Positions 6,995 to 14,503 of a DNA stretch of 16,331 bases are shown piece after piece. Source of the stretch: an uncultured bacterium. Lineage in GTDB: Bacteria; Bacillota; Clostridia; Lachnospirales; Lachnospiraceae. The stretch is taken from assembly GCA_905214855.1 (NCBI GenBank), contig CAJMNU010000025.1, positions 1 through 16,331 of the forward strand, read 5' to 3'. Below the pieces are notes generated by a model. The model was given only the letters and a program-made list of their open reading frames with translations, had not been told where the DNA came from and ran no database searches. Both the position numbers and the translations under genes were made by a program. The first letter of the stretch is position 1. Every line of letters begins with the position of its first letter.

Positions 6995-7023
6995 ATTTTA
7001 CCAAATATCCCCTCTCTTGTCCA
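6995..7023 (-). promoter_or_regulatory. Promoter of the cyclophilin-GNAT operon
   Basis: On the minus strand TGGACA (-35, 7018-7023) and TAAAAT (-10, 6995-7000) each match consensus at five of six positions, with a 17-base spacer. The leader is about 75 bases and A/G rich. Confidence 0.7.
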
Positions 7024-7045
7024 GTCTTCCATCTGTTCTGTTTTG

Positions 7046-7064
7046 CGTTCATAATTCGTTCATA
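7046..7064. promoter_or_regulatory. Direct repeat CGTTCATA x2, 11-bp period, upstream of the cyclophilin promoter
   Basis: CGTTCATA occurs at 7046-7053 and again at 7057-7064, a start-to-start distance of 11 bp, or about one helical turn. It lies about 25 bases upstream of the -35 box. Tandem half-sites on one face of the helix are typical of OmpR/PhoB-type response regulators; the binder here is not known. Confidence 0.5.
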
Positions 7065-7093
7065 CAACATTCAAAAACCTTTTACACAATCAA

Positions 7094-7111
7094 CACGATT
7101 TCTTCACGATT
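7094..7111. promoter_or_regulatory. Direct repeat CACGATT x2, 11-bp period
   Basis: CACGATT occurs at 7094-7100 and 7105-7111, again exactly 11 bp apart, with a weaker CACAATC at 7085-7091. It is a different word from the neighbouring repeat pair but has the same spacing, 70 bases or more upstream of the cyclophilin -35 box. Confidence 0.45.
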
Positions 7112-7130
7112 CCTGCATATACTATAACCA

Positions 7131-7150
7131 TAAACAGTTAGTACTGTTTA
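7131..7150. promoter_or_regulatory. Perfect 8-bp inverted repeat, operator-like
   Basis: TAAACAGT (7131-7138) and ACTGTTTA (7143-7150) are perfect reverse complements separated by TAGT. There is no T run, so it is not a terminator. It lies in the gap between the cyclophilin operon and the antiporter gene. Confidence 0.45.
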
Positions 7151-7184
7151 AAACAAGTTTACAAGATTTTTTTCATAATACTTG

Positions 7185-7212
7185 ACCTGATGATATATCC
7201 CTATTATCAGGT
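7185..7212. repeat. 11-bp inverted repeat forming a hairpin
   Basis: ACCTGATGATA (7185-7195) and TATTATCAGGT (7202-7212) pair with a single G-U and a six-base loop. On the plus strand a pyrimidine stretch with five T follows after a gap, but no plus-strand gene precedes it. A weaker stem, GGGAAG (7242-7247) with CTTCCC (7269-7274), lies beside it. The rest of 6916-7360 holds only the promoter, repeats and terminator described here; I see no gene. Confidence 0.5.
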
Positions 7213-7279
7213 CTCCTCCCTTTTTCGAGCAATCTTAAACAGGGAAGCCGATACACCACATGTTATCACTTCCCATATC

Positions 7280-7322
7280 AAAAAGACGAGATTTTACAGA
7301 GCCAGTAAAATCTCGTCTTTTT
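7280..7322 (-). terminator. Strong terminator of the Ca2+/cation antiporter gene
   Basis: An 18-bp perfect stem, 7280-7297 with 7305-7322, encloses a seven-base loop. The core is GACGAGATTTTAC and the arms end in A/T runs, so the structure works on either strand. It lies 38 bases beyond the antiporter stop codon. Confidence 0.9.
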
Positions 7323-7360
7323 ATGTTTCATAGTAAAAATCTATATGTTTTCTTACCTTC

Positions 7361-8290
7361 TTATCTGGCAATAATATATGCCATATATCCTGCATACATC
7401 AGTACCATACTTCCACCCTCTATGCGGTTGATCGTATATTTGCTCTTGCAGAAGATCCAGCAAACTGCACTGGTCGCAAGCAGAACGATCAGATCGATAA
7501 TAGACTCTGCCTGAACCGGGATCGGCGTGATCATGGAAGATACAGAAAGGATCAGCAGAATGTTAAAAATATTAGATCCCACTACATTTCCAAGTGCCAG
7601 ACCATTCTCTCCTTTTTTAGCTGCAACCATAGAAGTAACAAGCTCTGGAAGGGATGTTCCCATTGCAACAATCGTAAGACCGATCAATGTCTGACTCAGA
7701 CCAAATGCAGCTGCGATCTCTGATGCTGAATCTACTACCAGATCTCCACCGATCACAATAGCTACAAGACCGCCCAGAATATATACTCCACTGAGGAATG
7801 GAGATAAAACCTTAATATCTTCCTCCTCTGCCTTGGTACGGTTTGAAAGTGCCTGCTGTACGGTACGCACCAGAAAGTAGCCAAACAATACAAATAAAAT
7901 AAAACCATCCAGTCTTCCGATCTTTAGATCAAACAGAATCGCAGCCAGCAGAACTCCTGTGATAACCAAAGAAAATGGATAATCCTTAAACAAAATCTTC
8001 TTATCGATCGTCAATGGCAATATCAAAGAACAGCATCCCAATACCATTAACAAATTGAAAATATTAGACCCAATGACATTTCCGATCGCAATCTCATTTT
8101 TCTTTGCTAAAGCAGCTGTGATACTTACAGCAGCCTCCGGTGCACTTGTTCCAAATGCCACAATCGTCAATCCAATGATCACGCTTGGAATACGCAGCAA
8201 TTTCGCAACAGAGGAACTTCCCTCTACAAAAAAGTCCGCACCCTTGATCAACAAGATAAAACCTACAATCAACCATACATACATCATCAT
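7361..8290 (-). CDS. Calcium/sodium (K+-dependent type) antiporter, CaCA family, YrbG-like
   Basis: A protein of 309 residues from the start at 8290, which has AAGGGG six bases upstream. In-frame sequence further upstream is leader. It is a ten-helix membrane protein with the two inverted alpha repeats typical of cation/Ca2+ exchangers. The first carries GTSAPE (47-52) and GNVIGSNIFN (70-79), the second GTSLPE (211-216) and GNVVGSNIFN (234-243). The Glu in each GTSxPE motif and the Asn in GNxxGSNxFN are the ion-binding residues in this family. A cytoplasmic linker with EEED lies at about 150-160. It probably exports Ca2+ or another divalent ion in exchange for Na+ or H+. It has its own TTGACA promoter and strong terminator, so it is a single-gene unit. 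Confidence 0.94.
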   Translation of the reverse strand: MMMYVWLIVGFILLIKGADFFVEGSSSVAKLLRIPSVIIGLTIVAFGTSAPEAAVSITAALAKKNEIAIGNVIGSNIFNLLMVLGCCSLILPLTIDKKILFKDYPFSLVITGVLLAAILFDLKIGRLDGFILFVLFGYFLVRTVQQALSNRTKAEEEDIKVLSPFLSGVYILGGLVAIVIGGDLVVDSASEIAAAFGLSQTLIGLTIVAMGTSLPELVTSMVAAKKGENGLALGNVVGSNIFNILLILSVSSMITPIPVQAESIIDLIVLLATSAVCWIFCKSKYTINRIEGGSMVLMYAGYMAYIIAR

Positions 8291-8401
8291 GTTAGACCCC
8301 TTATCTTTCCTAATGTATTTTTTCTTTTCCCATCCCATTCTCATACTCAGAGACAGGAAATGCTTCATCCTGCATTCCTGCTGAATGAACTTCAATTTCT
8401 A

Positions 8402-8430
8402 AGTATAGGAATCTTTGTATTTTCTGTCAA
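8402..8430 (-). promoter_or_regulatory. Strong promoter of the antiporter gene
   Basis: On the minus strand a perfect TTGACA (8425-8430), a 17-base spacer and TATACT (8402-8407) precede the gene by a leader of about 105 bases. It starts 32 bases after the symporter stop codon, and no terminator is visible in between. Confidence 0.85.
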
Positions 8431-8461
8431 GTCCGTCCAAATCACTTTTCTTGTTTTTTCT

Positions 8462-9865
8462 CTATTTCCGTCTTTTTCTTTCTCTTTCTTTCTTGTTTCT
8501 TGCCTTTTGTTCTTGAACTGGAAATTGGATCTCTTTTCTCAACGCAAACAGAGCGATCAGATTCGGAACTGCCATCATGCCATTAAAAATATCTGACAGA
8601 TCCCACACAAATGTAAGCTGAAGCACACAGCCAAAGAAAATACTTTCTAAATAAAACAATCGGTACAAAAACAGATGATCTCCAAGAAGATAAGCCGCTG
8701 CCTGACTTCCCAGATAATACCATCCTAAAATAGTTGCAAATGCAAAGCATACCATAGTACCTGCAATCACACTATTTCCCCCATTCCCCACTGTCTGTGA
8801 GATCGCCCATGAGGCAAGCGCTGCCCCATTTAATGGCGCATCTGCCGAAGAAAAACGCAGCCCTTCTGCTCCATATGCTGACCCACAGAGCAATATCCTC
8901 ACTTTTGGCTGTACCAAAATCACAACTGCGGTCAGGGTACACATAAGAATGGTATCAAAAAACACATCAAAAATCCCCCACATTCCCTGTTCCTGTGGTG
9001 TCGTATCTTCTGTAGAACTATGTAAGATTGCCAAACTTCCAAGCCCTGCCTCATTTGAAAATACTCCCCTTGAAATCCCATATCCTATTGCGCCTCCCGC
9101 CATAGATCTAACGGAAAACGCTTCCCTAAAGATCAATTGGAATACCGCTGGGATCTCTTTGATGTTTGCTAAAATAACGACTCCAGATAAAACCAGATAA
9201 ATTCCTGCTGAACAAGGCACTAATTTCTCTGTCACTTTTGTGATCCTGTCAATCCCTCCCCATAATACCAGAGCACTTCCTCCCGTCAAAATGGCAGCTG
9301 TCCAAAATGGCGGCATAGAAAACGCATACTGTAAAGTATCTGCCATAGAATTTGCCTGCACCATACATCCCATTCCAAATGAGGCAAATATGGTACACAC
9401 TGCATATACGAAAGCTAATGACCGTTTTCCCATTCCTTTTTCTATGTACTGCATCGGTCCGCCATAAAATCGTCCTTCTTCTCCCTGCTCTCGATATAAA
9501 ATCCCAAGAAAATTCTCTGCATAAGCAGTCATCATACCAACCAGAGAAGAGATCCACATCCAGAAAATAGCTCCCGGACCGCCTGCGACCAGTGCAGTTG
9601 CAACTCCTGCGATATTCCCTGTCCCTACAGTTGCTGCCAGTGCGGTACATGCTGCCTGAAATGGAGAGATACTGTTTTCTTTTCTCTCTTTTATTTTCCC
9701 TGTCTCTCCCATACTGCCTGCTGTAGCATTCCACCATGTTCTGACTCCTCTGACCTGAAAAAAACTGGATTTCAAACTGTAAAAAATTCCTATCGCCAAC
9801 ATGAGACATAAAAGCCACGGTCCCCACACCCACTCTTTTATCGTTTCTAGGATATTCTGTCCCAT
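8462..9865 (-). CDS. Sodium:alanine/glycine symporter, AGCS family
   Basis: A protein of 467 residues from the ATG at 9865. AAGGAG ends three bases before it, and an in-frame TTG at 9886 is the alternative start. It is a polytopic membrane carrier that takes up alanine, glycine or a similar small amino acid with Na+ (or H+). Family marks are GTGNIAGVATALVAGG (81-96) followed by PGAIFWMW, the YGGPMQYIEKGMGKR segment, and GISRGVFSNEAGLGS. The exact substrate cannot be told. The C-terminal tail (from about residue 450) is almost all Lys, Arg, Glu and Gln, coded by a purine-rich run that appears as a pyrimidine tract at 8455-8515. It precedes the antiporter gene on the same strand; both use cation gradients, but each seems to be its own unit. 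Confidence 0.95.
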   Translation of the reverse strand: MGQNILETIKEWVWGPWLLCLMLAIGIFYSLKSSFFQVRGVRTWWNATAGSMGETGKIKERKENSISPFQAACTALAATVGTGNIAGVATALVAGGPGAIFWMWISSLVGMMTAYAENFLGILYREQGEEGRFYGGPMQYIEKGMGKRSLAFVYAVCTIFASFGMGCMVQANSMADTLQYAFSMPPFWTAAILTGGSALVLWGGIDRITKVTEKLVPCSAGIYLVLSGVVILANIKEIPAVFQLIFREAFSVRSMAGGAIGYGISRGVFSNEAGLGSLAILHSSTEDTTPQEQGMWGIFDVFFDTILMCTLTAVVILVQPKVRILLCGSAYGAEGLRFSSADAPLNGAALASWAISQTVGNGGNSVIAGTMVCFAFATILGWYYLGSQAAAYLLGDHLFLYRLFYLESIFFGCVLQLTFVWDLSDIFNGMMAVPNLIALFALRKEIQFPVQEQKARNKKERERKRRK

Positions 9866-9931
9866 ATACTCCTTCCCGTATCCCAAACGGATTCTTTCTT
9901 CTCTCTTTCTCTTAAAAATATGCCTCTTTAC

Positions 9932-9960
9932 TTGTATTTAAACCCGAATTTTAGTACAAT
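9932..9960 (+). promoter_or_regulatory. Promoter of the zinc phospholipase C-like gene
   Basis: TTGTAT (9932-9937), a 17-base spacer and TACAAT (9955-9960) lie 33 bases before the coding start. The -35 is weak. The two boxes form a TTGTA...TACAA inverted repeat, so a promoter-like pair also exists in the opposite direction and might serve the divergent symporter gene. Confidence 0.55.
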
Positions 9961-9993
9961 ATAACTATCAAATCTTGGAAGAAGGGATACGAA

Positions 9994-10992
9994 ATGCCAG
10001 GTTTTACAACCCATTATATTATGGGAATGAAAGTCTTCAATGATCTTCCTCCCAACTATCTCAAACACATTATCGCAAAATACCGCTGGCTGTACCAACT
10101 GGGTTTACAAGGACCGGATATGTTTTTCTATAACATCCCAATTCTGCGCCATCGGGATTACCGCAATGTGGGTTCTTATATGCACGAAGCACATGTAAAT
10201 GATTTTTTTAACCAATGTTTTTCTAAATTGTCCCAGATTCAATCCAAACAGCAGAGAGAGCAGGGACTTTCCTATCTTTGCGGCTTTATCTGTCACTATG
10301 TTGGGGACTCCATCTGTCATCCATTTGTATATGGGCGTATCCAATACAATCCTAAGCAGCCGGACAGCCGATGCCATGGTCTTCATGCCGCTCTGGAAAA
10401 TGATATTGACGCAATCTTACTTTACAAATACAAGCAGAAAAAACCATCACAGTTCAATCAGGCAGCAACGATCTGCCTAAATGGACAAGAAACACAATTT
10501 ATCTCACATTTTTTGAAAGACTGTATCAATCAGGCTTACTATCCACTATCAGATACCAACCATTATCAGGTATCTGCAAGAATGATACATCGTTCTATCC
10601 TTGCCCTGCGCTTTGGATGCCGTACTCTATCCGATCCTTCTGGAAGAAAAAGCAGCAGTATTGAATTTTTTGAATCCATTTTTCTCAGACAGCCGGTCGC
10701 CTCACAAAAGCTCGTCACTGATAACATCAGTGATGTAAGGCAGAGTCTGAACAGCAGCCATGAACCTTGGGCAAACCCATGGGATCCTAAGCTGATATCC
10801 ACAGAGTCTTTTCCAGATCTCTTCCGAAGAAGCATTGACCGATGTGGGCAGATCTACCTTTCGATCAACCGTGCTCTGGCAACAGGCGCTTTGTTTGATG
10901 AACCGGATTTTGAAAACATCTTAGAAGAACTGGGTAATTATTCTTACCACAGTGGTCTGGATGCAGAAGAAACTTCTAAATATTCACGATAA
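9994..10992 (+). CDS. Zinc-dependent phospholipase C family protein
   Basis: A protein of 332 residues, with AAGGGA (9982-9987) six bases before the start. The N-terminal 150 residues carry the His/Asp set of the zinc-dependent phospholipase C fold: His7 in TTHYIMG, Asp42 in QGPDMFF, His64 and His67 in MHEAHV, then His101, Asp105 and His109 in ICHYVGDSICHP, and His128/His131 with Glu135 in RCHGLHAALEND. The classical enzymes (Clostridium alpha-toxin, Bacillus PC-PLC) are secreted. This protein has no signal peptide, and its N-terminus goes straight into the fold, so it is probably cytoplasmic and its substrate is unknown. The C-terminal half is helical and unassigned. It is a single-gene unit with its own promoter and a bidirectional terminator. 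Confidence 0.88.
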   Translation: MPGFTTHYIMGMKVFNDLPPNYLKHIIAKYRWLYQLGLQGPDMFFYNIPILRHRDYRNVGSYMHEAHVNDFFNQCFSKLSQIQSKQQREQGLSYLCGFICHYVGDSICHPFVYGRIQYNPKQPDSRCHGLHAALENDIDAILLYKYKQKKPSQFNQAATICLNGQETQFISHFLKDCINQAYYPLSDTNHYQVSARMIHRSILALRFGCRTLSDPSGRKSSSIEFFESIFLRQPVASQKLVTDNISDVRQSLNSSHEPWANPWDPKLISTESFPDLFRRSIDRCGQIYLSINRALATGALFDEPDFENILEELGNYSYHSGLDAEETSKYSR

Positions 10993-11006
10993 CATGAGTA
11001 TACGAC

Positions 11007-11054
11007 AAAAAGCTGCTTAGAATGCAATATGAATGCACTCTGAGCAGCTTTTTT
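11007..11054. terminator. Bidirectional terminator between the phospholipase-like and fructokinase genes
   Basis: AAAAAGCTGCT (11007-11017) pairs with AGCAGCTTTTT (11043-11053). The stem extends inward to TGCA pairs with one G-U and one mismatch around a seven-base loop. A-runs and T-runs on the two sides give a U tract in either direction, so it ends both convergent genes. Confidence 0.88.
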
Positions 11055-11077
11055 ACACCGTTTGCAGCCTGTCCTGT

Positions 11078-11965
11078 TTATCCTATGTTTTTCTCGTACT
11101 CTATCTCATCTAAAGCCAATTTCAAAGCTCCCATGATCCCCTGATTGTCATTCAGGCTTGGAAGTACAATATAATTTTCTATATCTTCTAACTCCTTTGT
11201 CTGGATATATCCCGCCAGCTGACGTTTTACTTCCTCACGCACCATAGGCATGATGTGTTCCTGATGCATGACTCCGCCTCCCAAGATGATCCTCTGTGGT
11301 GACAGTGTCACAATATAGTCAACCAGAGCCTGTCCGATATAGAATGCCTCCATCTCCCAGACTTCTTTTCTATCAGCCAGCTCCACACCTTTCTTTCCCC
11401 ATCTTGCCTCGATTGCCGGACCGGCAGCCATGCCTTCTAGACAAGTCTTATGGTATGGACATTTTCCTTCATACGTATCTTCTGGATGTCTTGTTAAGAG
11501 AAGATGACCTGCTTCTGGATGCAGCATACCATGCAGAAGTTTTCCATTTGTGATAATACCAGCTCCAACGCCTGTTCCAATGGTAATATACATACTGTTT
11601 TCCAATCCCTTGGTAATTCCCCATGTCGCCTCTCCCAAAGCAGAGCCGTTCACGTCTGTATCAAATCCAACTGGAACTCCCAGTGCCTCTTTCATTGCCC
11701 CAACAATATTATAATTGCGCCATGCCAGTTTTGGAGTTGTTGTGATATATCCATAGGTCTTGGAATTGCGGTTCAGATCAATCGGGCCAAAACAGCCAAT
11801 CCCCAAAGCCTCGATCTCCTTGTCTTTGAAATACTCCACAATCTTTGGCATTGTTACATCCGGTGTCTCAGTTGGAATGGAAATTCTCTCAAAAATTGTT
11901 CCATTCTCATCACCCACTGCACATACCATCTTTGTTCCGCCTGCTTCCAGTGCTCCTAATCTCAT
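11078..11965 (-). CDS. scrK: ROK family fructokinase (ScrK-like)
   Basis: A protein of 295 residues that phosphorylates a hexose, most likely fructose, with ATP in the cytoplasm. The N-terminal ATP loop is ALEAGGTKMVCAVGDENG (5-22). The catalytic Asp104 is in DTDVNGSALGE, and the second glycine-rich loop ITIGTGVGAG is at 127-136. The zinc site is His154 in HPEAGH with Cys169, His172 and Cys175 in CPYHKTC. The CPxHxxCLEG spacing and overall sequence resemble streptococcal ScrK/Bacillus YdhR fructokinases rather than glucokinases. The start at 11965 has GGAGGA six bases upstream; an ATG at 11971 touches that site and is unlikely. No sugar transporter or hydrolase adjoins it. It follows the lipoprotein gene by 94 bases containing a nested inverted repeat and ends at the shared terminator. 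Confidence 0.9.
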   Translation of the reverse strand: MRLGALEAGGTKMVCAVGDENGTIFERISIPTETPDVTMPKIVEYFKDKEIEALGIGCFGPIDLNRNSKTYGYITTTPKLAWRNYNIVGAMKEALGVPVGFDTDVNGSALGEATWGITKGLENSMYITIGTGVGAGIITNGKLLHGMLHPEAGHLLLTRHPEDTYEGKCPYHKTCLEGMAAGPAIEARWGKKGVELADRKEVWEMEAFYIGQALVDYIVTLSPQRIILGGGVMHQEHIMPMVREEVKRQLAGYIQTKELEDIENYIVLPSLNDNQGIMGALKLALDEIEYEKNIG

Positions 11966-12000
11966 ACACATTCCTCCATCCTTTTCCCTAGTTTTCTATT

Positions 12001-12053
12001 TACTAATCTGCTCCCTGCCATCTTTTTTCTATGCAGAGAGCTTTTTATTAGTA
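12001..12053. repeat. Nested inverted repeat between the lipoprotein and fructokinase genes
   Basis: Outer arms TACTAAT (12001-12007) and ATTAGTA (12047-12053) are perfect complements. Inside them GCTCCCTGC (12010-12018) pairs with GCAGAGAGC (12033-12041) with one mismatch (a G-U in minus-strand RNA). On the plus strand five T follow the inner stem. On the minus strand, where the flanking genes lie, there is no T run, so it is not a standard terminator for them. It may be an intercistronic processing or stability element. Confidence 0.55.
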
Positions 12054-12059
12054 TCTTTA

Positions 12060-12593
12060 TTATTCTTTTGCTGCTTTCAAAGCACGGTATTCTTCTCCTT
12101 TTTCCAAATGCTCATCTACCAGCCATGTTATCTCATCTTCTTTTGTGCTGTCTGGAGCAATTCCCACATACACGCCATATCTCTCATACAAACCACCATA
12201 GCTTACGCCATCCTCTGCAAGTGTAATAGAAAAATCCTGATCTGCTACTGCATTGTTGGCAGACTCCAAAATCCTCTGGGCATAATCTACCGCTTCCTCA
12301 GATGTCATATCATCCTCTACAGACATAACGATCGTAATCTCTGCTGTCTCATCGTTTACAAATACAGAAACATCCGTCATTTTGGGATAGGCGTTTGTAT
12401 TTCTGAGTACATCATCAATGTCACTCACGCCCTGCTCCCAGTCGAGAACAATGTCATCATGTATCTCTGTATCCGGTACTGGAATAGCCATTGTTTCTGT
12501 TTCAGGAACTGTTGTCTGATTTGTCACTGTACGCTCTGTACATCCAGTCATCAATAACATACTGCATGCCAATATCGCAATTATTTTTTTCAT
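12060..12593 (-). CDS. Predicted lipoprotein of unknown function
   Basis: A protein of 177 residues, with AAAGGA seven bases before the start. The signal peptide is MKKIIAILACSMLLMTGC with the lipobox LMTG|C, so Cys18 should be lipid-modified and the protein held on the outer face of the membrane. A Thr/Pro-rich linker (20-42) precedes an acidic domain of about 130 residues that shows regular strand-helix alternation (VSVFVNDETAEITIVMSVED, then SEEAVDYAQRILESANN). I do not recognise a family. It lies 42 bases after the glycosyltransferase gene on the same strand with no terminator between, so it probably belongs to the glycan operon. A role at the cell surface fits, but no more can be said. 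Confidence 0.8.
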   Translation of the reverse strand: MKKIIAILACSMLLMTGCTERTVTNQTTVPETETMAIPVPDTEIHDDIVLDWEQGVSDIDDVLRNTNAYPKMTDVSVFVNDETAEITIVMSVEDDMTSEEAVDYAQRILESANNAVADQDFSITLAEDGVSYGGLYERYGVYVGIAPDSTKEDEITWLVDEHLEKGEEYRALKAAKE

Positions 12594-12635
12594 AAATTTG
12601 TCCTTTCCTTTTTCATGAAACCATTTGATTGATTG

Positions 12636-13592
12636 CTACTTGATGTTCTTTTCCTGACTCTCTCCCATATTTGTAGTCTCACCAACAATATAAATTGGTC
12701 TGTTCTTTAATTCTGTGAAAAGGATCGCAATATACTCTCCGATAATTCCCACGATCAAAAACAGTACGGCGAACATGAAACAGAGCAAGACAACAATTGT
12801 AGCATATCCACTGGGAGTTCCCACTTTAAGCCAGCTATAGATTGTATAGATCATCATCACAAAGCCTAATATTGCAGAAAAAATACCCGCATAGATTCCC
12901 AGACGGAGCGGCATATTAGAAAAACACATGATCGTATTCATAGAAAAAGCAAACAGTTTCTTTATGTTATATTTACTCTCCCCTGCCACTCTCACTCCTG
13001 CCTCAAATTCAATGGTTGTCTTTTTAAAACCAATATTTTGTACAAATCCTCTGAGAAAACGAACTTTCTCTCTATAATCCTTTTTTAACACCTCTGCCGC
13101 CTGACGGTCAATACCAAAAAAATCAGAGGCATTGTTTTCAAATTTGACATCCGAAAGCATATTGATCACCTTATAAAAACCTGCGGAGGTTATTCTTTTT
13201 AGCCATCCTGCGGACGCATTCTTTGTGCGTACCATATTGATGATCTGATATCCTTCTTCTATCTTTTGGATGATCTTTGGAATGTATTCCGGAGGATGCT
13301 GTAAATCTGCATCCATGCATATGATACAGTCTCCCTGACTATAATCCAATCCTGCTATCATGGCTGCCTCATGTCCAAAATTCCTTGAAAAACAAACAAT
13401 TTTAGCTTTTGGATTCTCTGATGCAATGGAGTGCAGCACAGACATACTGGAGTCTGTACTGCCATCATTGACAAATATCATTTCATAATCCCATGTTAAT
13501 TCTTCCAGCACACGCCGGGTTTCCTGATAGAAACGTGCCAGTGCCTGTTCTTCATTATAAACAGACACCACAATGGAAACTAGTTTTTTCAT
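12636..13592 (-). CDS. GT2 family glycosyltransferase, polyprenyl-phosphate sugar transferase type (GtrB/ArnC-like)
   Basis: A protein of 318 residues. An N-terminal GT-A domain (1-220) has SIVVSVYNEEQ at the start, FVNDGSTDSS (40-49) for nucleotide binding and the metal/acceptor motif DADLQHP (94-100). Two C-terminal membrane helices lie at about 230-253 and 262-288. This layout is that of enzymes moving a sugar from UDP- or similar donors to undecaprenyl phosphate on the cytoplasmic face (GtrB, ArnC, dolichol-phosphate mannose synthase type). The sugar is unknown. Its ATG overlaps the stop of the licD gene in an ATGA junction (13589-13592), so the two are translationally coupled. The product may supply a lipid-linked sugar for side-chain decoration of the polymer. 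Confidence 0.92.
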   Translation of the reverse strand: MKKLVSIVVSVYNEEQALARFYQETRRVLEELTWDYEMIFVNDGSTDSSMSVLHSIASENPKAKIVCFSRNFGHEAAMIAGLDYSQGDCIICMDADLQHPPEYIPKIIQKIEEGYQIINMVRTKNASAGWLKRITSAGFYKVINMLSDVKFENNASDFFGIDRQAAEVLKKDYREKVRFLRGFVQNIGFKKTTIEFEAGVRVAGESKYNIKKLFAFSMNTIMCFSNMPLRLGIYAGIFSAILGFVMMIYTIYSWLKVGTPSGYATIVVLLCFMFAVLFLIVGIIGEYIAILFTELKNRPIYIVGETTNMGESQEKNIK

Positions 13593-14485
13593 TCTTTTGC
13601 CTCTTTACTTTGCTGCTTTTGATTTTCCTGATCTTCCATTTCGTCATCAAAAACCTGTATTTCTATACTGGAATGGGTTGGAACACGTTTTTCCTTTGGA
13701 GGAAGCTGCATATAATCACCATATACAATCTCCAAAACTTGATGCCATCCCTGCGGAACCATCAATTTTGTATCTTCAAACTCCATATCTTCCACATGTT
13801 TACACCATGCTTTTTCCAGTGTTACATAAAGATAATCTGGCTGATAATTACTGTAATAGTAACGCTCACATTTCTTTTTTCTACTGATTAAGGAAAGTTT
13901 CCTCTGCATCCAAAATAAACTTTTCATAGGAAGTAATTTTCCTATTGTTGCGGAAACTCCCACCAACATTTTTTCCTTAAAACTATACTTACTGTAATCT
14001 AAGTGATAGCGATGTCCCATCGCCATACCATATATCATCTGCTGACCAAACTTAACCAGTTTTGCCTTCCCATCCTGATCTGGCAGCTTATCCAGAATAA
14101 ACAGATCTACCCAGATATGATTTAATTTTCCATCATAAAATTGCATTTCTTCGTTATCTTCATGCATCTGGCTATTCAAATACAGGATTCTTGGCGTAAA
14201 ATCATAAAATACCTTTCCTCCTTGTAATTCATCTGGCATCAAAAGCTCCATTCCTTTTGGAAGTTCACGTTTTGCAACTCTGGCAAATGCCTCAAAATGG
14301 TTTCTGGTAAATACCACATCTGCATCATCATCCCATGGAATAAAACCGTGATGGCGCACAGCTCCGATCAGAGTACCGGAATCTAATGCATACTGGATCT
14401 TATATTTTCTGCAAATGCGGTCAATTTCTTTTAAGATCTTTAAACTTGCATGGTGAACATGGCCTAAATCATATGTTTCTGCCAT
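13589..14485 (-). CDS. LicD family phosphotransferase
   Basis: A protein of 298 residues. The start at 14485 has GGAGGGG six bases upstream; an in-frame ATG at 14500 overlaps that site. The LicD nucleotidyltransferase-type motif is clear: ALDSGTLIGAVRHHGFIP (33-50) followed by WDDDADV (51-57). LicD proteins transfer phosphocholine from CDP-choline to teichoic acids or other glycans, and eukaryotic relatives (fukutin, FKRP) transfer ribitol phosphate from CDP-ribitol. The group moved here is unknown. No choline uptake or activation gene is in the window. The C-terminus is a Glu/Gln/Lys-rich tail of about 25 residues. It sits between rfbH (19 bases upstream) and the GT2 gene (ATGA overlap), firmly within the operon. 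Confidence 0.93.
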   Translation of the reverse strand: MAETYDLGHVHHASLKILKEIDRICRKYKIQYALDSGTLIGAVRHHGFIPWDDDADVVFTRNHFEAFARVAKRELPKGMELLMPDELQGGKVFYDFTPRILYLNSQMHEDNEEMQFYDGKLNHIWVDLFILDKLPDQDGKAKLVKFGQQMIYGMAMGHRYHLDYSKYSFKEKMLVGVSATIGKLLPMKSLFWMQRKLSLISRKKKCERYYYSNYQPDYLYVTLEKAWCKHVEDMEFEDTKLMVPQGWHQVLEIVYGDYMQLPPKEKRVPTHSSIEIQVFDDEMEDQENQKQQSKEAKE

Positions 14486-14503
14486 TATTTCCCCTCCCAT
14501 CTT

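Noticed and set aside
8450..8515. Pyrimidine tract that could be a slippage or regulatory element
   Set aside because: It is simply the codons of the Lys/Arg/Glu-rich symporter tail.
9249..9833. 194-codon minus-strand frame inside the symporter gene
   Set aside because: It is an alternative frame of the AGCS coding region; the symporter frame carries all the family motifs.
12010..12046. Plus-strand terminator with five T
   Set aside because: No plus-strand gene precedes it, so I list the element as an inverted repeat rather than a functional terminator.
11760..12557. 265-codon plus-strand frame opposite the fructokinase and lipoprotein genes
   Set aside because: Low-complexity hydrophobic shadow, with no ribosome site and two well-supported genes on the other strand.
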